From Ulota crispa (taxonomy: Eukaryota; Streptophyta; Bryopsida; Orthotrichales; Orthotrichaceae): DNA of 64,000 nt. Under the pieces are notes generated by a model. The model was not told the DNA's origin and did not search any database. It saw only the letters and a list, made by a program, of their open reading frames with translations. Of the stretch, positions 1-12,046 are shown in pieces. The translations under genes were made by a program, and so were the position numbers. The stretch lies in contig OY987251.1 of the NCBI GenBank assembly GCA_963920765.1, positions 12,403,219-12,467,218 of the forward strand. The letters run 5' to 3'. The stretch's first letter is position 1. Each line of letters opens with the position of its first letter.

Positions 1-1100
1 ATTTGGAGCTTGCAAAAAAAAATTATGAAAGTGTGAAGGATTAGAAGTGGCTACCTTTTTGTTGAGAGAATGCTGAAATTTTAAAGAGCTACAATTTTGG
101 ACAGCATAAATTTTTTTTACAATTTTTTTAAAATGGTAGGTTATTGTTGTAGCTTTTTGATTTGTCTTCAAACATTCTATTTGAAGTTTTATTAAGGAAG
201 TTATGGTATGAAGAAGTATAGGGTTTGGATGCTTTTAAAAAAATTAAGATCCAAACTTTGATTCACTAAAACTTAAAGACAGAGTTTTAGTTTGAAGTGA
301 AAATTTTATGAGTTATAGTCAATTATATATATTTTCTAAATTGGTTTCATGATTATTTGTGGAAGTTATAAATAAAAAATTATAGTGGTTTGAAGAAGCA
401 CTGGTTAATTTGCAAAGTTGAAAGAGAGCCTCCACTTTGAACCCGTATACTTTTGAACTTTTGGATAGTGGTTTAGAATGAGCTGAGTTTTGAACAAATG
501 TTAGGTGATTAGAAGGGCTTTCTAAATTGCTACTACACTAAGTATTTAAGTGTTTGAGCCATCTATAACACTAGATAAAAGGTCGCAGTCTTTCTAGAAC
601 TTATTGATTGTAATTTTTCCCATTGTTTTTTATTAAAACATTAAAAATTGAAGACATGAAGACTTGAAGATCTAAAGATATGAGGATTTTAAGATAAATG
701 TTCTGGATTTATTTTTTATGTATGTGTGGAATGTGGTTTTGTTATTCCTAGCTGATTTTGAAGGCTTATTTGTTAATTTATTTTCATTTTGTTTTGTAAA
801 CTTTATTGTGGGTAATTTGAGTTAAACCAAACTTAACCCCATTTATTGTTGTAGTGACGAAGTAAGATTGATCACCCACATGGTCGAGACTTACTTTGTT
901 CTCACGATTTGAAGTTCTGGCCAGCAGATTGTGAATTTGATTGTAGGATCCTTCATTTGGACGGCAAGTTGTGTTTGCTATTTCATTTTGTCCGTTTTGT
1001 AACCCGTAGGCTCTTATTTCTACTTTGAATTTTATACTCCTAGAGTCAACTATAAGATAGGCTAATGGAAGACGGAAGATTAATAATTGAAGACTGACGA
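1..1100. other. AT-rich intergenic DNA, no gene seen
   Basis: Very AT-rich sequence with no convincing reading frame on either strand. It lies upstream of a decayed retrotransposon, whose recognisable coding sequence only begins near 1104, so the 5' part of that element is missing or unrecognisable here. Confidence 0.5.
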
Positions 1101-1103
1101 TGA

Positions 1104-2485
1104 TTTCTAGTTAGCAACGCACAATTGCAGCTAGACACACTGCGTGTTCCTAAAGCTCACTCCTCTCTACCCGACAACGATACCTTGTGTTACCAAGGCC
1201 AGAGGTGGGTACCAGAATCTGAATAGTTATGGACAAGAATAATTCACAAGATTTACACATTTTTAGCCTCTGGTCATCTAGGATGCCAAGTAACTTACAA
1301 AAATCTAATGCGAGATTATTTTTGATCAAAAATGTCTTTAGATGTTTGTCGCTATTTGTAAAATTATAATGCTTGCAAGAGAAGTAGGCCTTGGCGTGAT
1401 GAATTGCATGGAATTCTGAAATCCTTGTCGGATCAAAATGCATTTGGAAAGAATTATCCATGGATTTTATAGAGGGTTTGCCGGAAAGCAAAGGAAACAC
1501 AATTTTTATGATTATTACTAACCGATTAAGTAAAGATATTGCTCTAGTTCCTCTGCCAAATATGGATGTTTGTATCGTAACTTGGACTTTCATTGAGAAT
1601 GTAGTGGCGCATCACTGGCATTCGGATGCAATAGTGTCAGACAAGAGAACTCAATTTTTGAGTACAATGTGAGAACGCCTTTGTAAAATCTTGAAGATCA
1701 AAAGACAATTATCTAGCTTGACAAAAAAAAAAAATGCTACAGTTGAAGCTTATCTTAGACCATATGTGGACTAGAGTAAAAAAAATTGGGCAATTGTCTG
1801 TTCGATGGCACAAATCGCGATACGAGGTCAAAACGCAACGTCAACAGGAATCCGTCCCTTCTTTTTGCAGCATGGTTATAATGTCGATCATATCCAACTA
1901 GATATCCCACATGGACATGACCAACAAAGAAGCCAACACGTCAGGAACAAAAGATAAAAATTGGAGGTGATCATAGAAAAACTCAGTAAAGCTATTAAGC
2001 TTGCTCAAGCAGCAATGGCCAATGCCTAGCAAAAACAAGAACGCCAATCAAATTATCACTACAGAGAAGCAACTTGATACCAAGTCGGTGACAAGGTTTG
2101 GCTCCAATTAGGCTGGCAATTTTTGACTAGCAAAGAGAATAAAAAACTCGACTAGAAAGTAGTAAAATACACAATCATTGAAGTCATCGATGAACACTCT
2201 ATTAGACTTAACACTTCCCTCGGCCTCTATAATGTGTTTCATATAGATTGGTTACGCCTCACAACCACAAATTCGCTTCCAAGCCAAGTTATTAATGACA
2301 AGCAACCATTGCCGATCCAAATGGACGGCCATGACAAATTTCAAGTGGAAAACATATCAGTGGAACAATGGAGACGACAAGAACAAGACTGCCAACAATA
2401 CCTTAAAGTCAAGTGGTCTGCTTCCGCACTGCCAACTTGGGAGCTTGCTGAAAACTTACAAGAAACAACAGTCTCTGATTGCTGA
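1104..2485 (+). pseudogene. Ty3/gypsy chromovirus integrase and chromodomain remnant
   Basis: Decayed C-terminal pol of an LTR retrotransposon. Read across frames and stops it gives, in order: a lead-in ending GQRWVPESE (near 1185-1220); the integrase HHCC zinc-binding region (SGHLG at 1269, then NYNACKRSRP near 1365); the integrase core start MDFIEGLPESKGN from 1460 and VSDKRTQF near 1637; the GPY/F-type tail (YQVGDKVWLQL near 2080, then NVFHIDWLRL near 2232); and a C-terminal chromodomain (FQVEN, YLKVKWS, TWELAENLQ, 2340-2463). Lesions include stops in the zinc-finger part, a frameshift just before 1460, a stop after 1669 and further stops between 1680 and 2160. The motif wording resembles fungal-type Tcn1-like chromoviruses, some of which are known from non-seed plants. 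It cannot encode a working integrase. Confidence 0.85.
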
Positions 2486-2559
2486 GAAGTTTACTTTGCG
2501 CCTTTCCAAGATGAAGTTAGTAAATTACCACCAAATTTCCGTCATACCACTGCATGATT

Positions 2560-2900
2560 CTAAGGAGGGGGGGTAATGTGATGGGCTAGCGTCCATGGAG
2601 ATTATCTCGGTGGCTTCCTTCGATTTATGGCAACCAACATGGCACATAGTTATGGTGTTGCTTTCTAATTTCCTACAAGTACTTCAGTATAGTAAACTCA
2701 ATGACTCACAATGTTTCCTTGCTCACATGCAATGAGACATAGCCTTTTGTTCTTTCCATGCATACAAAGAGTAGACTAAGTACAACTCTCGGGGATATCA
2801 GTAGCTTATGTTTTAGGAACCACGTGAGTTGAAAGATAGGGTCTATTTTATCCAAAGGTTAAAAAAATTATATAATATATAAACGTACTATAGGATTCAT
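2560..2900 (+). repeat. Polypurine tract and probable 3' LTR of the chromovirus
   Basis: Just after the chromodomain stop lies a purine run (AAGGAGGGGGGG, 2562-2573) followed by TAA and TGTGATGGG from 2577, the usual order of polypurine tract and LTR start (TG...). The LTR's far end is not identifiable because the 5' LTR is absent from the window; 2900 is only a guess. Confidence 0.55.
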
Positions 2901-4488
2901 AAAATACTATATATTTTAGTATATATAAATTAGGGTATGTAAAAACATTAGGTAGTAGAATTTTTTTAATTAATAAATTAGCCTTGACAAATAGGGGTTG
3001 TAAAAAAATTTAGTGTTGTTTGCTGCTCTCCATGTTAAATTGTTTTAAATACATGCCATAGAATTGAGAAATACTAAGAACTTGTTACTAAAATCTTTCA
3101 CTTGGACAATAGCCCTCTAATTCATATGCTTGTTATTGGTTTCATGGTGAATACCATGTGTGTATATGTAATATAAAGTAAGATTTTTGTTTTTGATGAA
3201 TAATGGAGATAGGAAAAAATTGGACAAACAAAATTTATACATATAATAGTTCCATTTAAAAACCAAGAGAATGAATTTATAAAAGAAAATAGTGTATGAG
3301 AAATATGATCCACGTACCTTTTTATATAAAAATATGGTCTCTTTAATTACCATATTTTAGATAAATAGCCCTACATCAAATACCCTCTTAACTCACGTGT
3401 ATACCATAAAATCACAAGGAGTGATCTTCCCAAGGTACAGCTTGTAGAAAACCACCAAGCACCCTTAGCTAGCCTTGTCAAATTCATCACAGTACTTGGC
3501 ATTTAGCGCTCTCACAGTTGCCCTTGTACACTTGTGGTCACAAGAATTTTACATCCAACCAAAAAAACAACAATGGAATTGGGTATATGAGTTGAAAAAT
3601 AATGGTGTTTATACAACATGGCCTCATCATATGTATTCATATTTGGTCAGTGATGGATCAAAGCAACAATACAATATATCAAACATCCAAATGAATGTCA
3701 TATTTCAATTGTGCAGTCTTAAAAAATTTCAAATTGCTTAAGAAATACGCTTGTATAGTTTTTTTATACCATAGTAGTACAATTGTAGTATTTGAAGATC
3801 TATTGAAATGGTGTTGTCATTTCATTTTTGAAATTTGTCATCCTCTATTCAAGGCCAAATCTTGATTGTTTTCATTGATTGCATTTTCCATAACAATTAT
3901 CAAATTTCTTGTATAACTGTTTTAGGATAGCAAAGAAAAAGTGATATTTGATCTTTTTTGTCCACTTAGCTACACCTTGTGATTGCTATTTTTATCAATT
4001 TTGTGTAAAGCTAGTCTTATTGGAAAGGTGGGAAACCTTGCTTTCTAGAAATCTAAGGGTCTTTTCAAGCAAAGCTTATATGAAGTAGTAAGATCCAAAA
4101 CCACATAAACATGAAAAACTAGGGATTTGCCACCTACATCTCACTTAATCATTATAAATTTTCACCTCTAAAAGTAGATTTGGTTGCAATTTTGATGGTT
4201 ATTGAAAATAAGGTGTTCTTTCCATTTGTACGGTTGGATTATGCAAATTGATTCTACATTTAATTCAACTACATATTTCACTTTACTACCCCGGATTCTT
4301 GTGGATTTTGTGAAAATGTGTGGTCTTGAAAGGGTTAATACACCCCCTATCCACAATTTAGAAAAGTCCCAAAATTGCATTATCTTTCCTAAATTACTTC
4401 ATATTACGTTCATTGAGAACATGTTATGTTTCCAAATTTTATTTGTTATGAAGTCTCCAATCTACAACTCTATAAGTAGGTTTTGAGT
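2901..4488. other. AT-rich intergenic DNA
   Basis: No gene recognised. Short open frames near 3475-3741 and 4168-4486 show no motif I know and no codon pattern distinct from the surrounding AT-rich DNA. Confidence 0.5.
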
Positions 4489-5553
4489 TTAACCCCTAAA
4501 TGCCCAAGGCCCTTTTAAGCTCCTAAATTTTTCATCAAATTAGATAATCAACCAACCTTTTCATAAATTTTGTCAAGTTTTTTTCATTGTAATTGTACAA
4601 ATTGAAGTAAATATGTTAAAGATTGGGAATTGATATGTGTACCACACCCTTTCAATTATTATACCAAACCTCTAGAATAAAATTTAGATTTCTACTATCA
4701 AAAAGCTAAATTTGAGAATTTGGAATTCAGATTTGGACTTAGAGACCATGATTTAGTCTAGAACCATAAAAAAAGTTGCAATTCAACAACACCCAATGAA
4801 GAAGTTTAGCTAGGGGGAAAAGTGTTACTTTTACTTTGGTTTGTAATAAAAGATAAGCTTTTTCATTGGGTGTTGTTAAATTGCAACTTTTTTGTGGTTT
4901 TAGACTAAATCATGGTCTCTGAGTCCAAATCTAAGTTCCAAATTCTCAAATTCAGCTTTTTGATGGTAGAAATCTAAAATTTACTCTAGGGTGTAGTACA
5001 GTAATTGAAAGGGTGTGGTACATATATCGATTCCCTAAAGATTACATGGAAAAAGAAAATACAACAACATCACTTAAATTTTGAAAGATTATAATGTTAG
5101 AACATGAGGGTGTTCAAAATGCAAAAGTGACTTGAAGTCTTCCCATCCTCATTTCACATGTCAAATCTAAAAAGTTGGTTACCAAAAAAATATAAGGTTT
5201 AAGGTCATTACATTTCTAACTTCAATCAATTTACTATTTTCAAAATCTCCTCCTATATTTCTTTTAAACAAAGTTCTAAAGTGGATTTTTCTCCAAGCTC
5301 TATTGTATTTGAGGCTCATTTTCAAGATTTTCCAACACTAGAAAACTCAAGATTGCAATGGACACCCTTGTACAAAATCTTGAATAGAAAAATCATTAAC
5401 ATTTGTTTTCAAAACCAAACTTTTGATGTTGAAAATAGACTTCAAAAAAACTTGTTTTGGAAAAGAATCTAAAAATAATGATTTCATAAAGTTTATTCAT
5501 CTCCAAATTTTTGTAAACATCAAAAATGGATGCCTTAGGCATTTAGGGGTTAA
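4489..5553. repeat. Inverted-repeat element, copy A (TTAACCCCTAA ends)
   Basis: The ends are inverted copies: TTAACCCCTAA at 4489-4499 and TTAGGGGTTAA at 5543-5553. The interior matches copy B immediately downstream over its length, for example GAAAGATTATAA near 5082 and 5725, and TTGCAATGGACACC near 5353 and 5995. Without the 411-bp insertion and one target duplication, copy A is about 646 bp, nearly the same as copy B. Confidence 0.75.
4625..5035. mobile_element. 411-bp foldback MITE with 8-bp target duplication
   Basis: Two long arms in inverted orientation (about 4625-4805 and 4857-5035). The left end reads GGGAATTGATATGTGTACC and the right end, reverse-complemented, GGGAATCGATATATGTACC. 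It is flanked by identical 8-bp direct repeats TAAAGATT (4617-4624 and 5036-5043), a length typical of hAT-like insertion, although the termini are not the classical hAT consensus. The related copy B has the unoccupied site at 5680-5687, which confirms the insertion boundaries. No coding sequence is present, so it is non-autonomous. Confidence 0.85.
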
Positions 5554-6200
5554 CCCCTCAAGGCCCATGCACTTTCTTGAGTATCTCAGAATTTATTCTT
5601 GGACAAACAAAATGTCAGCATTTTTAAAAGTTGCATCAATTTTTTTTAATTGTACCATACAAATTCAAACAAGATATGTTAGAGATCACATAGGAAAAGA
5701 AAACAAAACAATATCACTTATGGATTGAAAGATTATAACATTTGATCAAGAGGGTGTTAAAATTGTGAAAGTGAATCGAAGTCTTTCAATCCTCTTTTCA
5801 CATCTCAAGTTCAAAATTGAGGGTACCAAAAAACATGAATATGTAAAGTACAACATGTGTAACCCTAATCAATTTACAACTTCTTCAAAGCTATTGTACA
5901 ACTTTTTAAGTTAAGTTTCTAACGTGATTGTTTCTCCAAGTTCTAGTGTACTTTAGGCTCATTTCCAAGAGCTCTCAACACTAGAAAGTGAAGATTTGCA
6001 ATGGACACCTTTGCACAAAATCTTAAATAGAAAAATCATAATTAGTCACTTTCAAAATTAGACTTTTGATACTAAAACAAGACTTCACCAAGAATTTAAA
6101 AATAATAATGATCATTGTAATTAATCCTCAAGAGAACTTAGGCATCTCAACTTACAAACAAAGAGGGATAGTTTTGGTCCCCTTGGGCCTTGAGGGGTTG
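5550..6200. repeat. Inverted-repeat element, copy B
   Basis: Starts TTAACCCCTCAAGGCCCA (5550) and ends TGGGCCTTGAGGGGTT (about 6184-6199), so it is bounded by a terminal inverted repeat, and shares the palindromic junction AGGGGTTAACCCCT with copy A. It carries the empty version of the foldback insertion site. A third, partial copy lies in an intron of the DNA ligase gene near 43160-43470. Confidence 0.75.
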
Positions 6201-6717
6201 ATGTGATTTATCATTCTAAAGTAAATTCCAACCTGTTTGTTTGACGCAATACAAAAAATTCTGAATTATATGTTTGATCCTATAAATAAAATAAAAGTAC
6301 TTTCTGGTAGTTGGTCCTCTCTTTTAAACCTAAAGGGCCGGCAAAGATGAGAAATTGGCTTTTCATAAAGTACAATACAAGTAGATTAAAAAGTATGGAT
6401 ACTTCATCCTCAAACAAAAGTCCATTTCATTTTAAATATCAAAATATCATTTTTTTTACTTTTATTTTTACAGTACTTTTACTTCTACTTCTACAATACT
6501 TTTAATTTTACATTTATGTTTTCAATTTACAAAAAAAAAAACAAGTGTTTTTACTTTGATTGCTTCATCAAAAAAAACCAGATGACGTGACAAAGTAAAA
6601 TAAATAATTAGCAAAACTATTAAAGCAATGCTATACGATATATTACTTACATTTTGTATTTTCATTCAAAGGAATTGAATCTCATTTATCAGCCTTTTTA
6701 TTCTATTTTTGTGAAAA
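6201..6717. other. AT-rich intergenic DNA
   Basis: No gene or clear repeat recognised; T-rich and A-rich runs around 6430-6560. Confidence 0.4.
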
Positions 6718-8761
6718 ATGACAAAACATAAACGTGTATTGCGATTGAAGGTACAAATTAGTATTGAGGATGGTACTAGAAATGAAATTGATGAAGATAT
6801 TGGAGAAGGCATTGAAGATGATACTGATGATGAAGATTATAATCCAAATCATGAAGCTAAAAGACAAAGAAGAGTTGATGGACCAGAAGAAGACCCTCTA
6901 CTCTTGGCAATGCAAAAATGTCATCAAATTGCAAAAATAATTAAGGATGCCTTAGTTGCTAGCAATTAGCAATAAATACCCCATTTCAAAATGCAAAAGA
7001 AAACAAAGGATTTGTATCAAAAGTCAATGTTAATGAAGCATGCAACATCTTAGAGAATGATGCCACTTGCGAGATATAGCCTTATCAAATGAATGGAGTT
7101 AACTTTTTGTTATTGCTAAACCGAGTACATGTTGGAGGTGCAAGTTTGGCCAATGAAATGGGTTTAGGGAAGACTATCCAAGTGATTGCATGTCTAAGCA
7201 TGCTAAAGCATGTAGATGGAGATCCCGGACCTCATTTCATTGTTGCTCCCGTGCCTCTTTTGGAAAATTGGAAACAAGAGATTGCAAAATGGTATCCTTC
7301 TTTCAAAATGGTAGTTTATCAACAGAAGACAAAAGAAAACTTATTTGAGAAGTTTTCACATGGACTTGAAGAAGCAACTTCCACACTATTTCATATATTG
7401 ATTACAAGCTATTTAGTCTTTGAAAGAAAAAGTGCAACAATAAGGAAAGCCCAAGAATACTTGAAGATGTGGAATTGGAGTTGTGTGATTATGGATGAAG
7501 GATATGTGCTAAAGGACTCTACATGTTTTTGTAACAGAAGACTCCAAGAGATTGTGGGTAAAGCAAAACAACAAATCATATTGACCGGCACCCCAATACA
7601 AAATGATTTACAAAAATTGTGGTCGCTCTTGAGCTTCATGATGCCAGAAATATTTGATGCCAGAAACATTTGATGCACGTGGAAAGAATTTGCAAGATTT
7701 TTTTGGAGCAATGAACCATAGTACACAAAACCAACTTCTCATAGGTAAAATGCAAATCCTATTGGAGCCATTTGTGTTGCGCTGGCTAAAATCCAATGTT
7801 CTATGGCAACTTCAATCCAAAAGCCATAGTGTGTTAAAATTAAACATGAGTGGTTTTCAAGCTCAAGCTTATAAAGAGGCTCTATCAACATGGCAAGCAT
7901 TTGCAAAATCAAAAATTGTAGGCGACCACATTGACACTCATGTTGTTGAAAATCAAAGAATTTCAAATCCACTCACACGTCAAAAAATCTCAAATTTCTT
8001 TATTCACTTGAGGAAAATTAGCAATCATCCTTTACTAGTGAGGAGACATTATGCAAATGACATCATGAAGGCATTGGCAAAGAGATTCTATGAACTTGGA
8101 GTATTTGGAAATCAATGTACTGAAAAACAAGTTTATGATAACCTACTCACTTATAATGACTTTGGTTTACATAAACTATACAAAAAGCATGGATGAATTT
8201 TCAATGGCCAAGGAATACTTGATGACAAATGAGCTTTCTCATCAACCAAATGTCAAATGTTAGCCACTCTTTTGGCCAAGTTGAAGAAAAAGGTTATAGA
8301 TGTTTGATCTTCAGCCAATGGACAATGATCTTGGACATTTTAGAATGGATTTGACTATCTTTGGCTATAGATTTGTTTGTTGAAATGGTACTACTAATAT
8401 TGACAGTCAACAAGCCTTTGTTGATGAATTCAACAATAATCAAGACATATTTATATTTTTGATTTCTACGAGAGCTAGAGGGCAAGGTCTAAATTTGATT
8501 GGAGTTGACACAGTCATTATTCATGATGTGGATTTCAACCCTCAAATTGATTGCCAAGCCAAAGATCATTGCCATTGTATTGGTGAATTGAAGCCTGTTA
8601 CTAATTATTGATTAGTAACAAAAGATAGTGTGAATGAAAGCATTTATAATATTGCTAACAAGAAACTAGAATTGGATGCTACAGTTTTGCAAACAAAACA
8701 TTCATCTAATTCAAATGACTTAGATGATATGGCTCACATTCTATTGGAGCAAATTCATTAG
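6718..8761 (+). pseudogene. Intronless pseudogene of a SMARCAD1/ETL1-type SNF2 ATPase
   Basis: Across several frames this reads as an almost complete Fun30/SMARCAD1-class chromatin remodeller (plant ETL1/CHR19-like). Visible parts: acidic N-terminus (6718-6966); NGVNFLLLLNR and helicase motif I NEMGLGKTIQV (7089-7190); HFIVAPVPLLENWKQE; a motif II that reads DEGYVLKD instead of the usual DEAHALKD; motif III LTGTPIQNDLQKLW (near 7580); KISNHPLLVRR (near 8015); CLIFSQWTMILDILEW (8309-8347); and near 8465-8720 STRARGQGLNLIG, DFNPQID and LVTKDSVNESIYNIA. Disabling changes are stops at 6967 and 7077, a 16-bp tandem duplication at 7641-7672 that shifts the frame, a stop at 8194 and further shifts after it. 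No introns interrupt 2 kb of a gene normally rich in them, so a retroposed copy is likely. Confidence 0.85.
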
Positions 8762-9801
8762 TAAATTGGTAAAATAATGAAATCTCCGTACCTCTTTTTA
8801 CATACGTTTGATTTTGATCATTTCCAAGTGGTGAGTGAGCTTACTCTAAACCTCTCAAATAAAAAGATATTCTCTTATCCTTTTCTAATAGAAAATTGAA
8901 GCACTATATTGTCTCTTCCAACTAATAGTTTGAGACTTATATAATTAGCTACACGTATTTTTAAAGGGCAATTGGGTTTTAATTGTTTCCAGTCAATTCT
9001 TGAAGGAAACCATTATTAAATTGTAGTACATTTGTTTTGAAGATGCAATCACGGATTTGCCCCTTAGTGTGACAACATCCAAAATGTAAACAATGAATGA
9101 TGTCCAGTGTTTGTTATGGGAGTTGTGTGAAATTGATGAAACATATTCAAACATGTTTTGAAAATGTTTTTTTGTCGTTCTTCAACTATATGATTAGTTT
9201 GATCATTGAATGCTTTGTGATTTTTGTGCAAGATTTTTAATTAGTTTTGGTATGGAAAAAAAAAATAAATAAATAAAACCTCAAAAATTAAAATTTTTCT
9301 ATTTTTAGAGCCTTCTTATGTCACAGTTTATCTTGCACTCAAAAGCTCCATTCTACATGATGCCTACCTCCTTGCGCTCTTAGATATTAAGAGTATGGGA
9401 AAATTTGGCATATTCTACTTCTAAGTTGCACACACATTATAAGACACTTGGTTTCTCCAAAATTTTAGACATGTAGACCCATTAAAAAATGAAATTTGGA
9501 GGATTTTTTTGAAATTGATCCTTGAAAAGAAGTATGAATTTTGAAAATTAGATTGTATCACATGCTTGTATTTACCAATAATAATATGAACACATTAATA
9601 TAAATGTAGAAACTTAAAGTTAAAAATCCTTTTCAAATTTAGTGACAAACAAAATATTGAGTAATTTTGGAGTGAAATTTGTTATAATGGACCTAACATG
9701 TGATGATCTCACTAAAATGGTTTTTGAATTTTTTTTGTTGATTTAGTACACAAGCTTATTTCTTGCATATGTTTTGTTTTGTAATTCTTTCACATACTGC
9801 T
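8762..9801. other. AT-rich intergenic DNA
   Basis: No gene recognised. An A-rich run at about 9257-9280 lies 500 bp past the pseudogene stop and could mark a retroposition tail, but this is weak. Confidence 0.4.
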
Positions 9802-10560
9802 ATGTACACTGACTCCCAAAATAGTCTCAATGTTTGCTTAGGCTCCAAGTTTTTTTCAATACCTCCACTATATATAAGTGGCATTTAATCCTCAAATTTT
9901 GTGTGTGTGATCCTTGTGCAATCATGATCAAGCATACCAAATTTCAGTTACTAAAAATCAATATCTTATTTTTGATAAATTGTTTTGTGTCAAAATCAAG
10001 GAAGTTGATTAAAAAACATTGGTGATGAATTTGTGAGATTTGATTGCATGGATATGTTAGAGACATCCATAAATGTTTTCAAAAGAATTTCAAAAGTATT
10101 TTAATTTCAGACCAAATCTAGTAAAATTGATTATTCTTCATGGTATCTATTTTTTGGCAAAACATATGAGTTATTTTGCCAAAAAATGGATTCCATGAAG
10201 AATGATCAATTTTACTAAATTTGGTCTAAATGAAAATATTTTTAGAATATTTTTAGAATATTTTTGAAAATATTTGTTTGAAGTAAAGATGTGTGTATGG
10301 ATGTCTCCAATATACCCATGCAATCAAATCTCACAAATTCATCACTAATGTTTTTTAATCAACTTCCTTGATTTTGACACAAAATAATTTACCAAAAATA
10401 GGATTTTGGGTTTTAGTAACTAAAATTTGATATGTTTGATCATGATTACACAAGGATCACACACAAAAAATCTAAGAACAAAATGCCACTTACCTAGAGA
10501 CATTGAAAAAAACTTGGCATCTAAGCAAATATTGAGACAATTTTGGAAGTTAGTGTACAT
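9802..10560. repeat. 760-bp near-perfect palindrome (foldback element)
   Basis: The left arm from ATGTACACT (9802) through about 10165 is repeated in inverted orientation to AGTGTACAT (10552-10560). Examples: AAGTGGCATTT (9879) against AAATGCCACTT (10480); ATCAAGGAAGTTGATTAAAA (9997) against the inverted TTTTAATCAACTTCCTTGAT (10354). The centre is near 10165-10175, where TTGGCAAAA and TTTTGCCAA almost abut. No coding sequence or clear target duplication seen. Confidence 0.85.
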
Positions 10561-11604
10561 GATTTTGTTAAATTGCACTTTTAGCGATGTTAGATTTGGT
10601 TTTTGACTTGTTTAATAATTTGTCCGATGTGCTTTCAAGAAGAAAATATTTTAGTAGAATTTTGTTTTTGTTTCCAGACTTTAATAATTGAAATCATCGT
10701 ACTCAACCAATTATAATTGCTTGGGTTTTCCAACATTAACCCTTGATAGACCAATCACTTAAATTTTGAACAAAGAATCAATGTAATTAAGATCTATGCT
10801 TACCAGTATTTGATTTTCATCCATCCACTTGTTGTTGGACTCTTGTATTAATTCCTAAGCTGTGAAGCTCTAAAACTTTTTTTGTAATTATTTTACAATA
10901 AAAAAGCATGAGTTTGTTTTACCTTAGAAATTGGAACAACTTTTGCAAAATTTCCATTATTTTGGACTAGACTAAATGACGTAAATTCACATAACAAGTT
11001 TGCAAATGAGATGACAAACAAGACTATAAGGGCTCTAGTAAACAAGACAAAAATAGTGAGTGGTTTGAATCCCTACACGCCCAAAGGGGTGAGGGCAAAA
11101 CATAGATGCCTTATAAAATGATAATTTTGTAATTTTGATGAAGCTTGCATCACAAAAGAAAACAAGGATCATGATGCTTAATAATTATCCATATTGTCAA
11201 ACATTCAAAAAAAATGTATTGATTTAGAAGCATTTACCATTTAATATTCATCAAATTACATATTTTATTCAAAGAGTTTAAAAATTTGTATGATTGGTTA
11301 AAAATAAACATTCTATTCTAAAACTCAATAATGCAATATTTTGAAGGAGAGAACACCAATAGTTTCCCAAAATAGTAAATTTTATAACACTAGCAAATAT
11401 TGAAATGTTTGTTTTTGGAAAAGTTTCCTTGATGGGGTTTAACTTGGATTGACATGATTCAAATGGGATTGGAAAGTAGACTTGCTTTCCTATATGAAAA
11501 TATTATATGTTTTTTCAAAAATTGTTTTTTTTTGTCTCAAGCAGCTTGCAAAAAGGCAGAGACAAAAATGGTCAATTGGACATTTAGGGGTTTAAGTTGT
11601 TTTA
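10561..11604. other. AT-rich intergenic DNA
   Basis: No gene or bounded repeat recognised. Confidence 0.4.
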
Positions 11605-11606
11605 TA

Positions 11607-12044
11607 AGGTAGGAGCACCTATAAGCGTGAAACTAGGGGTTTTGGGGTAGGAAATCAATTGATGGATTTTGAATAAAATAGTGTTAAGTAACAACAAGGA
11701 AATAAAAAATATTGGCATTAATTTGAAAGTTCTCATTGCAAACATTTGTTCACAAAGATTTTTCAAAGTCCCAAATCACTAAAAATCTATAGTTGTGTGT
11801 TGGAAATTTCTTTAGTGTGCTCATGCACTCATAATACTAACTTGAGGAGTTCTTAAATAGTGAGATGGGGCACCGTCATGCTAGTCACCCAAAATTATCA
11901 TTTTATCACCCAAAACCATTACTTTGTCACCCATAATCATTATTTTTTTACCCGTAACCATTTTTTTAGTCATCAATCATTGACATCATAAACATAAGTA
12001 GGTATCTAGGATGGGGACACTAACAATGAGGGGTGCTCCTACCT
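11607..12044. mobile_element. 438-bp MITE, TA-flanked, AGGTAGGAG ends
   Basis: Terminal inverted repeat AGGTAGGAGCACC at the left and GGTGCTCCTACCT at the right, with TA on both outer sides (11605-11606 and 12045-12046). The interior contains four 21-bp tandem repeats of the type TCACCCAAAACCATTACTTTG at 11885-11970. It shares end sequence style with the elements at 44390-44697 and 16797-17224. Confidence 0.7.
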
Positions 12045-12046
12045 TA

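Noticed and set aside
1150..1593. 147-codon minus-strand open frame
   Set aside because: It is antisense to the integrase zinc-finger and core remnant, whose plus-strand motifs are clearly the real signal.
3475..3741. 88-codon open frame in AT-rich DNA
   Set aside because: No recognised family or neighbouring coding exons; base composition matches the non-coding flanks.
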